Shown here: positions 17,460 to 26,794 of the stretch, in pieces | Layout: each line of letters begins with the position of its first letter | How positions within the stretch are numbered: the stretch's first letter is position 1 | Assembly (NCBI GenBank): GCA_026014685.1 | Contig: JAOZHW010000001.1 | Coordinates: forward strand, 1-64,000 | Source of the DNA: Candidatus Bathyarchaeota archaeon | GTDB lineage: Archaea > Thermoproteota > Bathyarchaeia > Bathyarchaeales > Bathycorpusculaceae | Direction: 5' to 3' | Length of the DNA stretch: 64,000 nucleotides | Position numbers and translations under genes: made by a program | Notes under the pieces: generated by a model | The model's input: only the letters and a program-made list of their open reading frames with translations | What the model was told of the DNA's origin: nothing | Database searches by the model: none

Positions 17460-19091
17460 TTGAGAAGCGACCAAATCAAGACAGGAATCGAGAAAGCGCC
17501 TCACCGCGCACTCTTAAAATCCCTCGGCTTACAAGACGACGACCTCGCTAAGCCACTTATCGGCGTAGCAAACAGCTACACCAACATCGTCCCCGGACAC
17601 ATCCACCTCCAAACCATCGGTAACGCCGTAAAAGAAGGCATCCTAGCTGCAGGCGGCACACCGTTTGAATTCAACACCATAGCAGTCTGCGACGGCATCG
17701 CCATGGGACATATCGGTATGCGTTACTCGCTGCCCAGCCGCGAAATCATCGCTGACTCAGTAGAAATCATGCTCCAAGCTCACAGCCTCGACGGAGTAGT
17801 TCTAGTTACTAACTGTGACAAAATCACCCCTGGCATGCTCATGGCAGCTGCACGCGTGGACATCCCCGCCATCATGGTTACAGGTGGACCGATGGCAGCA
17901 GGCCGTCACCGCGGCAAAAAAGTCAGCTACGCCAGCATGCCTGAAGCCACCTTTGGTCAGGTTGCTACAGGAAAAATGACCGAAGCTGAACTGTTAGAGT
18001 TGGAGGCGAACGCTTGCCCAGGATGCGGCAGTTGTAGCGGTATGTTTACTGCTAACACTATGGCGTGTATGACTGAAGCGCTTGGCATGTCGCTGCCCTA
18101 CTGTGCTACTTCGTTGGCTAACAGCGCCTTTAAGCTTCGACTGGCTAGAGAAACGGGTAAACAGATTGTTAAACTCGTCCAAAACGACCTCAAGCCATCT
18201 AAAATCCTAACTAAAGAAGCCTTCGAAAACGCCGTTGCCGTGGACATGGCTTTGGGCGGTTCAACCAACACCACTCTGCACTTGCCCGCTATCGCAAAAG
18301 AAGCAGGCGTAACCTTGCCGCTTTCAACTTTTGATGCAATCGGCAGAAAAGTACCCCACCTCTGTAGCATGATTCCAAGCGGCATCTACGCGCTCGAAGA
18401 CTTAGATGCGGCAGGGGGAGTTCCCGCGGTTATGGCTGAAATCAAGAGCCTCCTAAACCTCAAATGTCAAACAGTTTCACTAAAAACCGTCAAAGAAAAC
18501 ATCAAAGATGCAGTTGTCCTTGACCGCAACGTCATTCATTCAATGGCGGATCCAGTTCACAAAGAGGGAGGCATCGCCATCTTGTTTGGCAACATCGCGC
18601 CGAAAGGGTCAGTCATCAAAACTGCAGGCGTTTCAGAGAAAATGCAGAAGCACACAGGTCCAGCCAAAGTTTATGATTCCGAATCCGAAGCCCTTGCAGC
18701 CATTAAAGGAGGCAAAATCAAAGCAGGCGACGTAGTCGTCATCCGCTATGAAGGACCACGAGGCGGCCCTGGCATGCCAGAGATGCTTTTCCCAACCGCA
18801 ACCATCGCAGGTATGGGGTTATCGGAAAGTGTCGCTTTGATCACGGATGGGAGGTTCAGCGGCGCAACCAGAGGCGGAAGCATCGGTCACGTTGCACCTG
18901 AAGCCTTCGAAGGCGGACCCATCGCAGTCATCAAAAACGGAGACGTTATAACCATCGACATACCCAACCGCGCCCTAAACGTCGAATTAAGCGACAAGGA
19001 ACTCAAAGCAAGGTTGGCTGCTTGGAAACCCAGACCCCCAAAAATCAGCAAAGGCATCCTATCCCGCTACAAACCCACACCAACAGAATAA
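17460..19091 (+). CDS. ilvD: dihydroxy-acid dehydratase
   Basis: The product has 543 residues and starts with TTG ([20 protein letters not shown]). It dehydrates 2,3-dihydroxy-isovalerate and its methylvalerate homologue, the third common step of valine, leucine and isoleucine synthesis. It shows the iron-sulphur cysteines in NCDKITPGM and [19 protein letters not shown], and the C-terminal family signature [20 protein letters not shown]. Length is typical. No other ilv genes lie nearby, so it is a single-gene unit here. Confidence 0.97.
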   Translation: MRSDQIKTGIEKAPHRALLKSLGLQDDDLAKPLIGVANSYTNIVPGHIHLQTIGNAVKEGILAAGGTPFEFNTIAVCDGIAMGHIGMRYSLPSREIIADSVEIMLQAHSLDGVVLVTNCDKITPGMLMAAARVDIPAIMVTGGPMAAGRHRGKKVSYASMPEATFGQVATGKMTEAELLELEANACPGCGSCSGMFTANTMACMTEALGMSLPYCATSLANSAFKLRLARETGKQIVKLVQNDLKPSKILTKEAFENAVAVDMALGGSTNTTLHLPAIAKEAGVTLPLSTFDAIGRKVPHLCSMIPSGIYALEDLDAAGGVPAVMAEIKSLLNLKCQTVSLKTVKENIKDAVVLDRNVIHSMADPVHKEGGIAILFGNIAPKGSVIKTAGVSEKMQKHTGPAKVYDSESEALAAIKGGKIKAGDVVVIRYEGPRGGPGMPEMLFPTATIAGMGLSESVALITDGRFSGATRGGSIGHVAPEAFEGGPIAVIKNGDVITIDIPNRALNVELSDKELKARLAAWKPRPPKISKGILSRYKPTPTE

Positions 19092-19119
19092 AAACAAGAA
19101 GGAAAGGGGTTAGCTGTTT

Positions 19120-19464
19120 TTACCAGCAGCGACCCCAACTATTTCTACCCATCATGCCACCGCCGCATCCATAGCGGTACTGGTATTGATTTTGGTTTTG
19201 TTCTTGAGCGTAGTAACCGTTGCATGCTTGTCCACTTTGGCAGTAACCTGTACAGGCACCGTAGTTGTTGCAGTACGATTCACCAGTGGTGGAGTTTTGG
19301 CAGTAAGGTGCCGCGCCGTTGGCTGCAGCGCAGGGTGGAAGTGTTTGGGTGTTGGCAGTTTGGTTGGTTGTTTGGTTGGCTGCGAATTGGGCTGCTGTGA
19401 CACCGACAAGGGCTGTGGCAACGAGGGCGATTGCGGCTATGGCGAGGATGATTTTTGTGTTCAT
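19120..19464 (-). CDS. small secreted Cys/Tyr/Gln-rich protein
   Basis: The product has 114 residues. A signal peptide (1-25, ending VTAAQ) is followed by an Asn/Thr/Gln-rich part and a region with Cys45, 55, 65, 71, 75, 81, 100 and 113. Several cysteines follow a tyrosine (PYC, SYC, GYC). The end is CGGGMMGRNSWGRCW. Metal binding or a disulphide-rich fold is plausible. It is transcribed divergently from a membrane regulator whose external loop also has MMG motifs, so the pair may share a signal. No family was recognised. Confidence 0.7.
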   Translation of the reverse strand: MNTKIILAIAAIALVATALVGVTAAQFAANQTTNQTANTQTLPPCAAANGAAPYCQNSTTGESYCNNYGACTGYCQSGQACNGYYAQEQNQNQYQYRYGCGGGMMGRNSWGRCW

Positions 19465-19515
19465 GTTTTTTCACCTCAACCTATACTATGGGCTGCGGAT
19501 GGTTTGACTGTTAGC

Positions 19516-19551
19516 TGAAACAGAAATGAAACAGTTTTTTGAAACGGTTTC
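19516..19551. promoter_or_regulatory. three direct repeats TGAAACRG in a divergent promoter
   Basis: TGAAACAG at 19516-19523 and 19527-19534 and TGAAACGG at 19540-19547 recur at 11- and 13-bp steps, close to one helical turn. The third copy lies in the palindrome GAAACGGTTTC (19541-19551). The repeats sit between the genes at 19464 (minus) and 19622 (plus), and are natural candidates for binding sites of the winged-helix protein encoded at 19622. Confidence 0.5.
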
Positions 19552-19621
19552 GCATGGTAAAAGGGGTGTGGTTTTTGAGAATGCTTAAATCCATGCATGA
19601 TAAGTCTAATTTAGATATAGT

Positions 19622-20206
19622 ATGAAAAGAGTTAACCTCTTCCTAATCCTGCTAGTAACCGCCATAGCCGCCCTCATCGCCACAACCGCCCTCGCCTTCG
19701 CCCTCTTCTCCACACAACAAGACCCCTACAGTTGGATGAGCCAAATGTGGGGCAACGGACACATGATGGGCGGCATGATGGGCAACCAAACCACCACAAC
19801 CAACACATGGCTCCCCTACTTCAGCATACTATTCGCCGTTTTAATCGGAGTCACCATAGTAGGCGTTGTCGGAGTAGCTTACTACCTTTTTTATCCCCAA
19901 ATCCGAATTGGCACCGCCACCTTACCTCCGCCAAACACCGTCGCTATTCAGGGGAACGGAACCGCAGTTTCAGCGTATGAATCCGTCTCTAAAACCCTCA
20001 CCGCAGAAGAACGCAAAGTCATAGACACCCTAAAAGCCCACAAAGGTAAGTACCTCCAAAAATACATCAAAGCCGAAACTGGTCTGAGTAGACTCCAAAC
20101 CCACCGCATCATCGCGCGCCTTTCTGAGCGGGGTATCGTTTCGTTGGAGAAAGTGGGTAACACCAACCAAGTGACTCTTGCAGAATGGTTAACTAAGGAT
20201 CAATAA
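19622..20206 (+). CDS. membrane-anchored winged-helix regulator with Met/His-rich external loop
   Basis: The product has 194 residues. Membrane helix 1 is at 6-29. The short external loop (30-63) holds Met39, Met42, His47, Met48, Met49, Met52 and Met53, a pattern that fits soft-metal ions such as copper. Membrane helix 2 is at 64-90, a linker with PPP and glycines follows, and a cytoplasmic winged helix (about 124-190) has LSRLQTHRIIARLSERGIVSLEK as recognition and wing region. It should sense something outside and act on DNA directly, as a one-component system. Metal sensing is inference from composition. The cognate operators may be the repeats at 19516-19551. Confidence 0.85.
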   Translation: MKRVNLFLILLVTAIAALIATTALAFALFSTQQDPYSWMSQMWGNGHMMGGMMGNQTTTTNTWLPYFSILFAVLIGVTIVGVVGVAYYLFYPQIRIGTATLPPPNTVAIQGNGTAVSAYESVSKTLTAEERKVIDTLKAHKGKYLQKYIKAETGLSRLQTHRIIARLSERGIVSLEKVGNTNQVTLAEWLTKDQ

Positions 20207-20222
20207 GTGGCTGCCCTATGTT

Positions 20223-20269
20223 GAAGCCACGCGACCTCTCAGGGCAGAGGCCCCCTCCCTTATTTAAAG
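20223..20269. repeat. repeat element, copy B (between convergent genes)
   Basis: This is the second copy of the element at 2402-2447. On the plus strand it is preceded by GTGGCT pairing with AGCCAC (20208-20213 with 20225-20230) and contains CCTCT pairing with AGAGG (20235-20239 with 20246-20250), so it could also form an RNA hairpin array at the gene ends. The TATA-like part reads TTATTTAAAG. Confidence 0.45.
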
Positions 20270-20291
20270 GCACAATATCGCCGCTTTGCTG

Positions 20292-22976
20292 TTAATCAGG
20301 GGTCTGATTGGTTTGGTTTCGGTATGTTTTTTGATTTCTTCTGTTTAGGTAGGGGATGGTTATTGTGAATTTTGCGCCCTGTCCAGGTTCGCCGTTCTCT
20401 TCTATGTTCCAGCCGTAGATTTCCATCATCCGCTTCACCAAGTACAAGCCGTATCCGCTGCTTCCGCCTGTACTGAAGCCTTCGTCGAATATGCGGCTCT
20501 TGTTCTCAATGGGTACGCCCACACCGTCGTCTTCGTAGATCAACTGTACCCCTTTATCGGCTGTTTGTCGCCAGTACAGTTTTATGGTTGTGCTCTTTTG
20601 GCCATACTTCATCGTGTTGTCGATCAAATTATACAAAAGCTGCACAAGAAGCGAGTCAGCAAGCACCTCCAAACCTGTACATTCGTTTACGAGTTTGAGG
20701 TTGAATCCTGAAAGAAGCGTTACTGCTTTAGTTACCGCTTGCCCTAAGTCGATGTAGGTTAAGTCTTCCGCACCAAGCTGTTCATACATGCGTGCGAAGT
20801 CGAAAACTTTTGTGGACTCTTTAACTGCCTGCTCCATCTTGGAGAGCGCTTCCACAATGTCAGGTTTATCGGAGTGTTTCTTCTTAAGCAGATAAGCGTA
20901 ACCGTTGATTGCGCTAAGCTTGTTGCGGACATCGTGGCGGGTGATTCTGCCAACCACATTCAATTTCTCGTTAACTAAGACTAACTTTTCGAAGATTTCG
21001 TTTAGTGTGTCTTCGGCTTTCTTGCGTTCAGTAACGTTTTGAATTGTCGTCCGCAGCAGCGTTTTTTGGCCGCTTTGGAATTTTGAAACGTTAAGCACTG
21101 CATCTATAATTTCGCCAGTAGCAGTTTTTAGTTGGGTGTAGAAGTCTACTGCGGAGCCTTGTTCTTTTATTATCTTGATTAGTTTTTCTCTTTCTTGAGG
21201 ATCCACGTAGAAAGTTTCCACAGAAACATTGCTCAGGCCTTCAAGAGGTAAACCCATCAACTTCTGCATGGCTTGGTTGGCATCGATGACTTTGCCGTCG
21301 AGCGTGGTTATTGCCACGGGGATGGGCGCCTGCTCGAATAGTGAACGGTAACGCTCCTCGCTTTGCTTTAATTCATCGTTGGCGACCTGTAATCGTTCCT
21401 GATTGTCCTGTAACATTTTTTCGATTTTTTTACGCTCAGTTATGGGTATTGCCAACTCTATTGCTGCTATGGTGTGGCCCTGTTGATCTCTTATGGGGGT
21501 TACCCTTAACTCTGTCCAGATGGTTTGGCCGCTGTCGTCAACTGATTCGTATTCATGAACTGAGAGCGGAATGTTTTGCTCGAAGACTTTTTTTACGCCA
21601 CAGTCGGGGCAAACCTCATTTTTGTTGAACGCGGAGAAGCATTTCTTGTTTTTTAATACGCCCATATCGGTTAGTCGCTTGTTTGCCCAGATTACATTGT
21701 ATTCTCTGTCAATGACTGCTAATCCTGCATCGATGCCTTCGCTGACTTTTTCTAAAATCTCAAAGGTTCCCCTTAGGCGGTCTTCAGCGTTTTTGCTCTC
21801 GGTTATGTCTCGGATTAAGACACTTTTTACTTTCTCACCGTTTATGTCTGTAAAGGCGTTTGAAGAAACCTCGCCGATGAAGGTGGTTCCATCTTTTCTT
21901 TTGAAGGTAAGTTCAGCTCTTACACGACCGGTTCGGTCGCTTTCCAGTAACGCTAGAGCTTGATTACCATTTTGGACTACGATTCCGTCGCGGCCAGCTT
22001 TTTTGATTTCCTCCTCAGTCATACCCAGCATGCGGCACGCTTGCGGATTGGCAGCTAAAATGGTTCCATCAGGTTTTGAAAGCATTATGCCGTCGAAGCT
22101 GTTCTCGTAGAGGCTACGGTACCGCGCTTCGCTTTGAGCTAGGGCTTCTTCTGCCTTTTTGCGTTCAGTGATGTCAGTGTTAAATCCACTCCAGACTATG
22201 CGTCCATCCGCTAGTTTTTCAGGTGTTGACTGCCCCCACATCCAATGTATCCCGTCGGGGAGCCTAACACGGTATTCACATTGCCAAGGAGTAAGATGCT
22301 GCGCCGAGTCCTCTATCGATTTTATTACCTTCTCTAGATCCTCAGGCAATATCGCCTTAGCAATGGGTGAAAAGTCGTCTCGAACCGCCTCAGGAGTGCA
22401 TCCGAAAATCTCGTTAATCTGTTTAGAAGTGTAGGGCACACAGTAGGAGCCGTCTGGTTTTCGGACAAACTGGTAGAGCATACCGGGAGATTGAGAAGCA
22501 AGTTTTGAGAAAGTCTCTTCTTTCTCCACCAACGCCTTTCTTGTTTTACTTCGCTCCACGAGCACTCTAATGCTGTGAACCAATTCGCCGTAGACGGTTT
22601 CGGTTGATCCCTGCTTGTTATGGTATCCGTCGGCGCCTAAGTTGAGGGCTTTTATGGCGACGTCTTCGCGGCCTTTTCCTGTGAAAAGGATAAAGGGGAT
22701 GCTGTTGTTTTGGTCGCGTAGCGCTTTTAGGAGTTCTAGGCCGTCTTTTTGAGGCATCTCATAGTCCGAGATGACTATATCATAGTTGCCGTTGGCTATC
22801 TTTTGGAGCGCTTCGTCCGCGGAGGTGGCTTGGTCTACTTCAAGGTCGCCCTCCAGACCCAGCACTAGCCTAGAGACCTCTAACAATGCAGAGTCATCAT
22901 CGACGTGTAGGATTCGAATTACGTTGGTTTGGGAACCTATTAAGCAACCAACGTCATGTGTGGCTAATGCGCCCAA
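20292..22976 (-). CDS. hybrid sensor kinase: receiver, multiple PAS, HisKA-like, HATPase
   Basis: The soluble product has 894 residues with a TTG start. A receiver domain (about 19-140) carries the phosphoryl Asp in VISDYEMPQKDG. Four PAS domains (about 150-640) follow, several with PAC-type ends (ITERKKAE). One PAS contains CFSAFNKNEVCPDCGVKKVFE, whose cysteines might bind metal or haem-like ligands. A dimerisation helix with RHDVRNKLSAINGYAYLLKK and a HATPase domain with EDDGVGVP and GSSGYGLYLVKRM complete it. An N-terminal receiver on a kinase is common in archaea. Four PAS domains imply several signals. No transmembrane segment is seen. Confidence 0.93.
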   Translation of the reverse strand: MGALATHDVGCLIGSQTNVIRILHVDDDSALLEVSRLVLGLEGDLEVDQATSADEALQKIANGNYDIVISDYEMPQKDGLELLKALRDQNNSIPFILFTGKGREDVAIKALNLGADGYHNKQGSTETVYGELVHSIRVLVERSKTRKALVEKEETFSKLASQSPGMLYQFVRKPDGSYCVPYTSKQINEIFGCTPEAVRDDFSPIAKAILPEDLEKVIKSIEDSAQHLTPWQCEYRVRLPDGIHWMWGQSTPEKLADGRIVWSGFNTDITERKKAEEALAQSEARYRSLYENSFDGIMLSKPDGTILAANPQACRMLGMTEEEIKKAGRDGIVVQNGNQALALLESDRTGRVRAELTFKRKDGTTFIGEVSSNAFTDINGEKVKSVLIRDITESKNAEDRLRGTFEILEKVSEGIDAGLAVIDREYNVIWANKRLTDMGVLKNKKCFSAFNKNEVCPDCGVKKVFEQNIPLSVHEYESVDDSGQTIWTELRVTPIRDQQGHTIAAIELAIPITERKKIEKMLQDNQERLQVANDELKQSEERYRSLFEQAPIPVAITTLDGKVIDANQAMQKLMGLPLEGLSNVSVETFYVDPQEREKLIKIIKEQGSAVDFYTQLKTATGEIIDAVLNVSKFQSGQKTLLRTTIQNVTERKKAEDTLNEIFEKLVLVNEKLNVVGRITRHDVRNKLSAINGYAYLLKKKHSDKPDIVEALSKMEQAVKESTKVFDFARMYEQLGAEDLTYIDLGQAVTKAVTLLSGFNLKLVNECTGLEVLADSLLVQLLYNLIDNTMKYGQKSTTIKLYWRQTADKGVQLIYEDDGVGVPIENKSRIFDEGFSTGGSSGYGLYLVKRMMEIYGWNIEENGEPGQGAKFTITIPYLNRRNQKTYRNQTNQTPD

Positions 22977-23067
22977 TGCAACCTAGGAGCTCCAACATCA
23001 AAGAAGCAGGTTAACTTAAACATGTTATGAATTAAAAATAGTAATTAAAAATAAAATTGAGATAATG

Positions 23068-23265
23068 TTATTGGTCGTTTGAAGTGCATGCCTCTCTCAT
23101 GGCAGGTATTTCGTAATGGTTGAAGAGTCGCCGCAACGCGTCTTTGACGATTTCAGCTTGGGTTTCGTAGAGTCCATCTTGAATTAGCAGGTCCATTGCC
23201 TCTAAGTATGGTCGCGTCATGGTGACTTCCACACGTTTCCTACCGATAGCAGCCAAATTTCTCAT
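23068..23265 (-). CDS. ribbon-helix-helix regulator
   Basis: The product has 65 residues. The strand RKRVEVTMTRPYLEAMDLLI, the turn GLYETQAEIVKDALRRLF and two helices fit the CopG fold. It has the same length and plan as the protein encoded at 11985-12182 but differs in sequence. A tail with one cysteine (REACTSND) follows. It sits between the sensor kinase and the ABC operon on the same strand and could regulate either. Confidence 0.8.
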   Translation of the reverse strand: MRNLAAIGRKRVEVTMTRPYLEAMDLLIQDGLYETQAEIVKDALRRLFNHYEIPAMREACTSNDQ

Positions 23266-23344
23266 CTCCTCTGCAGTTTTTTGTGAAGCCGTGGCCTTTT
23301 AAAATTAAAGTAGATTCCAAATCGGAACAGGAAGCTGAACGAAT

Positions 23345-24022
23345 CTACCATTCAGACAGCAACTCGCCTTTCACAAGCAAATAACCCTTAGTCTTAGGCA
23401 ACATCAAAGTCAAATCCGTCGTCGTAACAACAACGGTGACGTTTTCTTTCTGGTTAATCCCAAACAACATTTCCATCAAGAGAGCCGCGTTCTCATCGTC
23501 TAAACTTGAAGTCGGCTCATCCGCCAACAACAACCTCGGACGATTAACCAACGCACGAATAACTGCAACCCGCTGCCGCTCGCCCCCGCTTAAACCATCA
23601 GGAAAACGCCCAGCAAACCCATCTAAACCGAAATACCCCAAAAGCTCCATAGCCCTCGCCCGCCTCAGAGGCTTTTTTACCCCTGCTAAAGCCATAGGCA
23701 ACTCCAAGTTCTCCAGCACAGTCAATGACGGCAACAAGTTGAAAAATTGGAAAACTAAGCCAAGCTCTCGCAGCCGTAACTGCGACTTTTCGCTATCTCT
23801 GAGCGCTGTGGCGTCTTTTCCGAACAGTTGCAGCGTACCTTGGCTGGGCGGTTCAAGAAGCCCCATAATTTTGAAGAGACTTGTCTTACCAACGCCTGAT
23901 TTACCTTTTAAGACGACAAATTCGCCGTCCTTTATTTGCAAGTTAATGTCTTTTAAAACGGCTGTTGCACCGTAAGTTTTTGAAACGTTATTCAACGCGA
24001 CAAGCGGCTGCTTATTTTGCAT
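23345..24022 (-). CDS. ABC transporter ATP-binding protein, LolD/MacB type
   Basis: The product has 225 residues with Walker A GKSGVGKTSL, signature LSGGERQRVAV, Walker B LLLADEPTSSLD and an H-loop position near TTTDL (His replaced by Thr). It supplies ATP hydrolysis to the two FtsX-type permeases encoded at 25616-27897. Its start overlaps the preceding membrane-protein gene by 11 bp. MacB-type ABC systems act as mechanical devices in the membrane, moving or releasing lipoproteins or peptides rather than small solutes. Confidence 0.93.
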   Translation of the reverse strand: MQNKQPLVALNNVSKTYGATAVLKDINLQIKDGEFVVLKGKSGVGKTSLFKIMGLLEPPSQGTLQLFGKDATALRDSEKSQLRLRELGLVFQFFNLLPSLTVLENLELPMALAGVKKPLRRARAMELLGYFGLDGFAGRFPDGLSGGERQRVAVIRALVNRPRLLLADEPTSSLDDENAALLMEMLFGINQKENVTVVVTTTDLTLMLPKTKGYLLVKGELLSEW

Positions 24023-25619
24023 AGAGGTTTACCATGTTGTTTTGGTAGACGTGGTTTAGGTCTTCGGCTTTAGCAGTCCAATTTTCAGGCAGCGAAGCAG
24101 TCAACCCCGTGTAGACAACGTAGCCGTTTGTAGTCATTTCTGGGTAAACATACAGCAATGCGGGTTTAGCGCCGTCAGATTGCAGATACTTAAGACCCCC
24201 AAAGACATCCATCGACAAATCATGGTAGCCCTTGATGAGGTAAGACACCTTCATGTCACCTGCAACCGTCACGTTCGGGGCGTGGGCAGCTATCCATTGG
24301 GCACTTGAGGTTTCGGGCGCACGGTAAAGCCAAAAGTACCCCAGATACTGCTCCTGCATAGACACAGCAGCATACATAGTGTAAACCCCCAATGAAGCCG
24401 CCGCAAGCACCACCACCGCCACACCCGCCGCCCAAAACCTTCCGCCCCGCATACGCTGACGGGATTGGTAGAATTTCCACAGAATGAGCCCGGTTATGAT
24501 GAATATGGGTAAAACCAGAAAGTTCAATGTTCGATACGCCAACATCAAACCCGCCGCTGAACCGCCAAAAACCGCGTAGCACTCAAAAGCGGCTATGGTG
24601 ACAAACCAAAAAACAGGCAAAAGGAAAAGGTTGCGGCTCTCGCGTAAACCCTTTAATCCGAACACTAAGAGTGGCGCAACAATAAGGTAAGGAATCATGT
24701 ACAACGCGTAGTGCAGGGGCAACGTGGGGGCAGTGGGCAGCAGTGCTTTTCGGGTTAAGAAGAGCATAAAACCGAAGGCTAAGGCGACTGAAGCGACGTA
24801 GGAGATTGTGAGAGCTTTTCTGGAGAACAGCTTCGCTTTACCAACGGCAAATATCGCTAACGAAAGCCCGACGATTTGGTATGCGTTGATGGTTAAAACG
24901 TCACTCTCCGACATAGAAAGCGGCAAACCTTGAAGGGCAAAGAAAGCGTAGTAAGCGACCGTGACCGCAAAAAAAATCGACAACAACCCCACAGCCTGCT
25001 TAATTGAACCACCCCAGCACGCCTTGCCACAGAAAAAGAACGCGAAAGCTAAAAAAATCAAAGCCGCAAAAGTTAACGCGGCAGCTAAATGATGCGAAAG
25101 CAACAGTGCCAAGCAAACGACTGAGAAGAGGGCTGTCCACTTCCAGTTAGGCTTTTGGATAAAGATTAAAATCAAAAGCAAACTCAAGGGGAAAGCGAAG
25201 GCTTCTTTTGTGGCGCCCGCCGAAGACATGACAAAGGGGTAAGCGGTAGCTAAAAGCGCCGAAGCTATCAAGGCAACCGAGTCGTTTTCAGTTAGCCTAC
25301 GAACCAAAACGAAAAACAGTGGAACAGCCAAAGCGCTTGCTAACGGTACACCGAACGCCATGGCGTCTACGGGGGCTAAAGCGGTGACCTGTGCAAAAAC
25401 CGCGCCGTACAGGCTGATGGCGGGCCAATAGTTGTTGTAGCCGTCAAACAGGTTGGTGTTAGCTAGCGAGACAGGTGTATTCTGGATTAAGAGTTCGGCG
25501 TTTCGGATGCTGCTCCAGCCGTCAGTGGAGAAGGGTTGACCGCTGATTAAAGCGGGGTAGAGACGCAGCAAAACCGCCCCCGTGAAAACCACAAACGCCA
25601 ACAGGAGGGCTTTGTTCAA
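24012..25619 (-). CDS. polytopic membrane protein, GT-C glycosyltransferase-like
   Basis: The product has 535 residues and about 12 membrane helices. After helix 1 an extracellular loop carries the acidic motif STDGWSSIRNAE, then NNYWPAISLYG, a layout like that of GT-C enzymes that use polyprenyl-phosphate sugars. A soluble C-terminal domain of about 110 residues ends the protein. The protein encoded at 36753-38522 in the glycan locus has the same plan (VSDGFDIAAK, FFPATSTLYA). Its gene overlaps the upstream permease gene by 4 bp and the ATPase gene by 11 bp, so it is part of this ABC operon. No WWDYG motif of oligosaccharyltransferases is seen. Confidence 0.75.
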   Translation of the reverse strand: MNKALLLAFVVFTGAVLLRLYPALISGQPFSTDGWSSIRNAELLIQNTPVSLANTNLFDGYNNYWPAISLYGAVFAQVTALAPVDAMAFGVPLASALAVPLFFVLVRRLTENDSVALIASALLATAYPFVMSSAGATKEAFAFPLSLLLILIFIQKPNWKWTALFSVVCLALLLSHHLAAALTFAALIFLAFAFFFCGKACWGGSIKQAVGLLSIFFAVTVAYYAFFALQGLPLSMSESDVLTINAYQIVGLSLAIFAVGKAKLFSRKALTISYVASVALAFGFMLFLTRKALLPTAPTLPLHYALYMIPYLIVAPLLVFGLKGLRESRNLFLLPVFWFVTIAAFECYAVFGGSAAGLMLAYRTLNFLVLPIFIITGLILWKFYQSRQRMRGGRFWAAGVAVVVLAAASLGVYTMYAAVSMQEQYLGYFWLYRAPETSSAQWIAAHAPNVTVAGDMKVSYLIKGYHDLSMDVFGGLKYLQSDGAKPALLYVYPEMTTNGYVVYTGLTASLPENWTAKAEDLNHVYQNNMVNLYAK

Positions 25620-26794
25620 TCCAAACCCGAAAACACAATACTGAGCAAACTAAGCAACGAAACCAACACCACATTCAGAGCCAAAACAAGCGGGTCAACA
25701 GAAAAAACCACCACATGAGAAAGCACCCGCAGAAACCCCGACCCCTCAAGCCCAACCAAAACCACCAAACCCAAACCACACCCCAGAACCGACGCCAAAA
25801 AAGACAACGGCATCACCCTACACGCCACATCCAGCTTCAAACGACGACAAGAAACCCCCAAACAGCGCAAGGTGGCGAGGTCGCTTTTTTGCTGTTGCAG
25901 AAGCGTCTGGCAAGATAGAGCGATAGTGGCGCTTGAAAACAGGAAAACCATCACCGAGAGCACAGTGAGGGCTTCTTTTGTGATGCCGAAGCGGTCAAGG
26001 AACCCTTTCATGACGTTGGTTGGGCTGGCGACTCCGAGGCTGGAGGCGGCGAAATTGATGCTTGACCAGGGAACAAGGGTTTGATAAGTCGTCTGAGGCT
26101 TTGAAGATGGAGAAGAGCCAGAAGACGTGTTTTTCGCTAACACCTCATATAGAGCGGTTTGGCTTGTGACTTGAGGGTCGATTTTGGCTCTAATCACTGT
26201 GACCAAATCATAGTTGTTGAACCTCAGCCACTGAGCAACGTTAAGCTGCACAAGGGCTTCATCGTCAAGACTTGAATGCGAATCAAAAACCCCCACAACT
26301 TGGAGTTCGAGGTAGCGGTCCGCTAACGTAGCAAAAACCAAAACATAATCCCCAGTTCGAACGCAGAGACGTGCAGCTGCAGCCTTACCCAACACCACCG
26401 AACCCAAATCCGCAGAACCCAAAAAAACACCCTCAACCAACTCTACAGAATTCAATTTAACGAAGTGCTCAGGCAAAACCCCTCTCACAAATAGGGTTTG
26501 GTTGCGAGCTACGCAGGGCAGAATCACCTCGGGGCTACACGCTAAAACGCCATTGATCTCGCTTAACTGGTCAGTGAAGTAAGCGGGAACTGCACCTGAA
26601 AACGGCACACGACTTTTAGCATCATAAACCGCAACCACATCCTCACCTTCACCGAGGTAAGCGTTGAAGCTGTTGTAGAAACCTAGAAAACTTGTTGCGG
26701 TTACAGAGAAAAGCGTCGAAACCAACGCCAAAACCACAGTTAACACTAAGAGGTTGCGGAGACGCATGTAGCGGAAACGGTAGAGTCCACTCAC
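25616..26794 (-). CDS. FtsX-type ABC transporter permease (second of two)
   Basis: The product has 392 residues: one N-terminal membrane helix (about 13-35), a large extracellular MacB-like domain (about 36-265), then three membrane helices (about 275-300, 325-350, 365-388). This is the standard FtsX/MacB permease plan. It lies between its partner permease (4-bp overlap) and the GT-C-like gene (4-bp overlap). Confidence 0.88.
   Translation of the reverse strand: MSGLYRFRYMRLRNLLVLTVVLALVSTLFSVTATSFLGFYNSFNAYLGEGEDVVAVYDAKSRVPFSGAVPAYFTDQLSEINGVLACSPEVILPCVARNQTLFVRGVLPEHFVKLNSVELVEGVFLGSADLGSVVLGKAAAARLCVRTGDYVLVFATLADRYLELQVVGVFDSHSSLDDEALVQLNVAQWLRFNNYDLVTVIRAKIDPQVTSQTALYEVLAKNTSSGSSPSSKPQTTYQTLVPWSSINFAASSLGVASPTNVMKGFLDRFGITKEALTVLSVMVFLFSSATIALSCQTLLQQQKSDLATLRCLGVSCRRLKLDVACRVMPLSFLASVLGCGLGLVVLVGLEGSGFLRVLSHVVVFSVDPLVLALNVVLVSLLSLLSIVFSGLD

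Noticed and set aside
23436-23975. 179-codon frame opposite the ABC ATPase gene
   Set aside because: Antisense shadow of a clear ATPase with all motifs in place.
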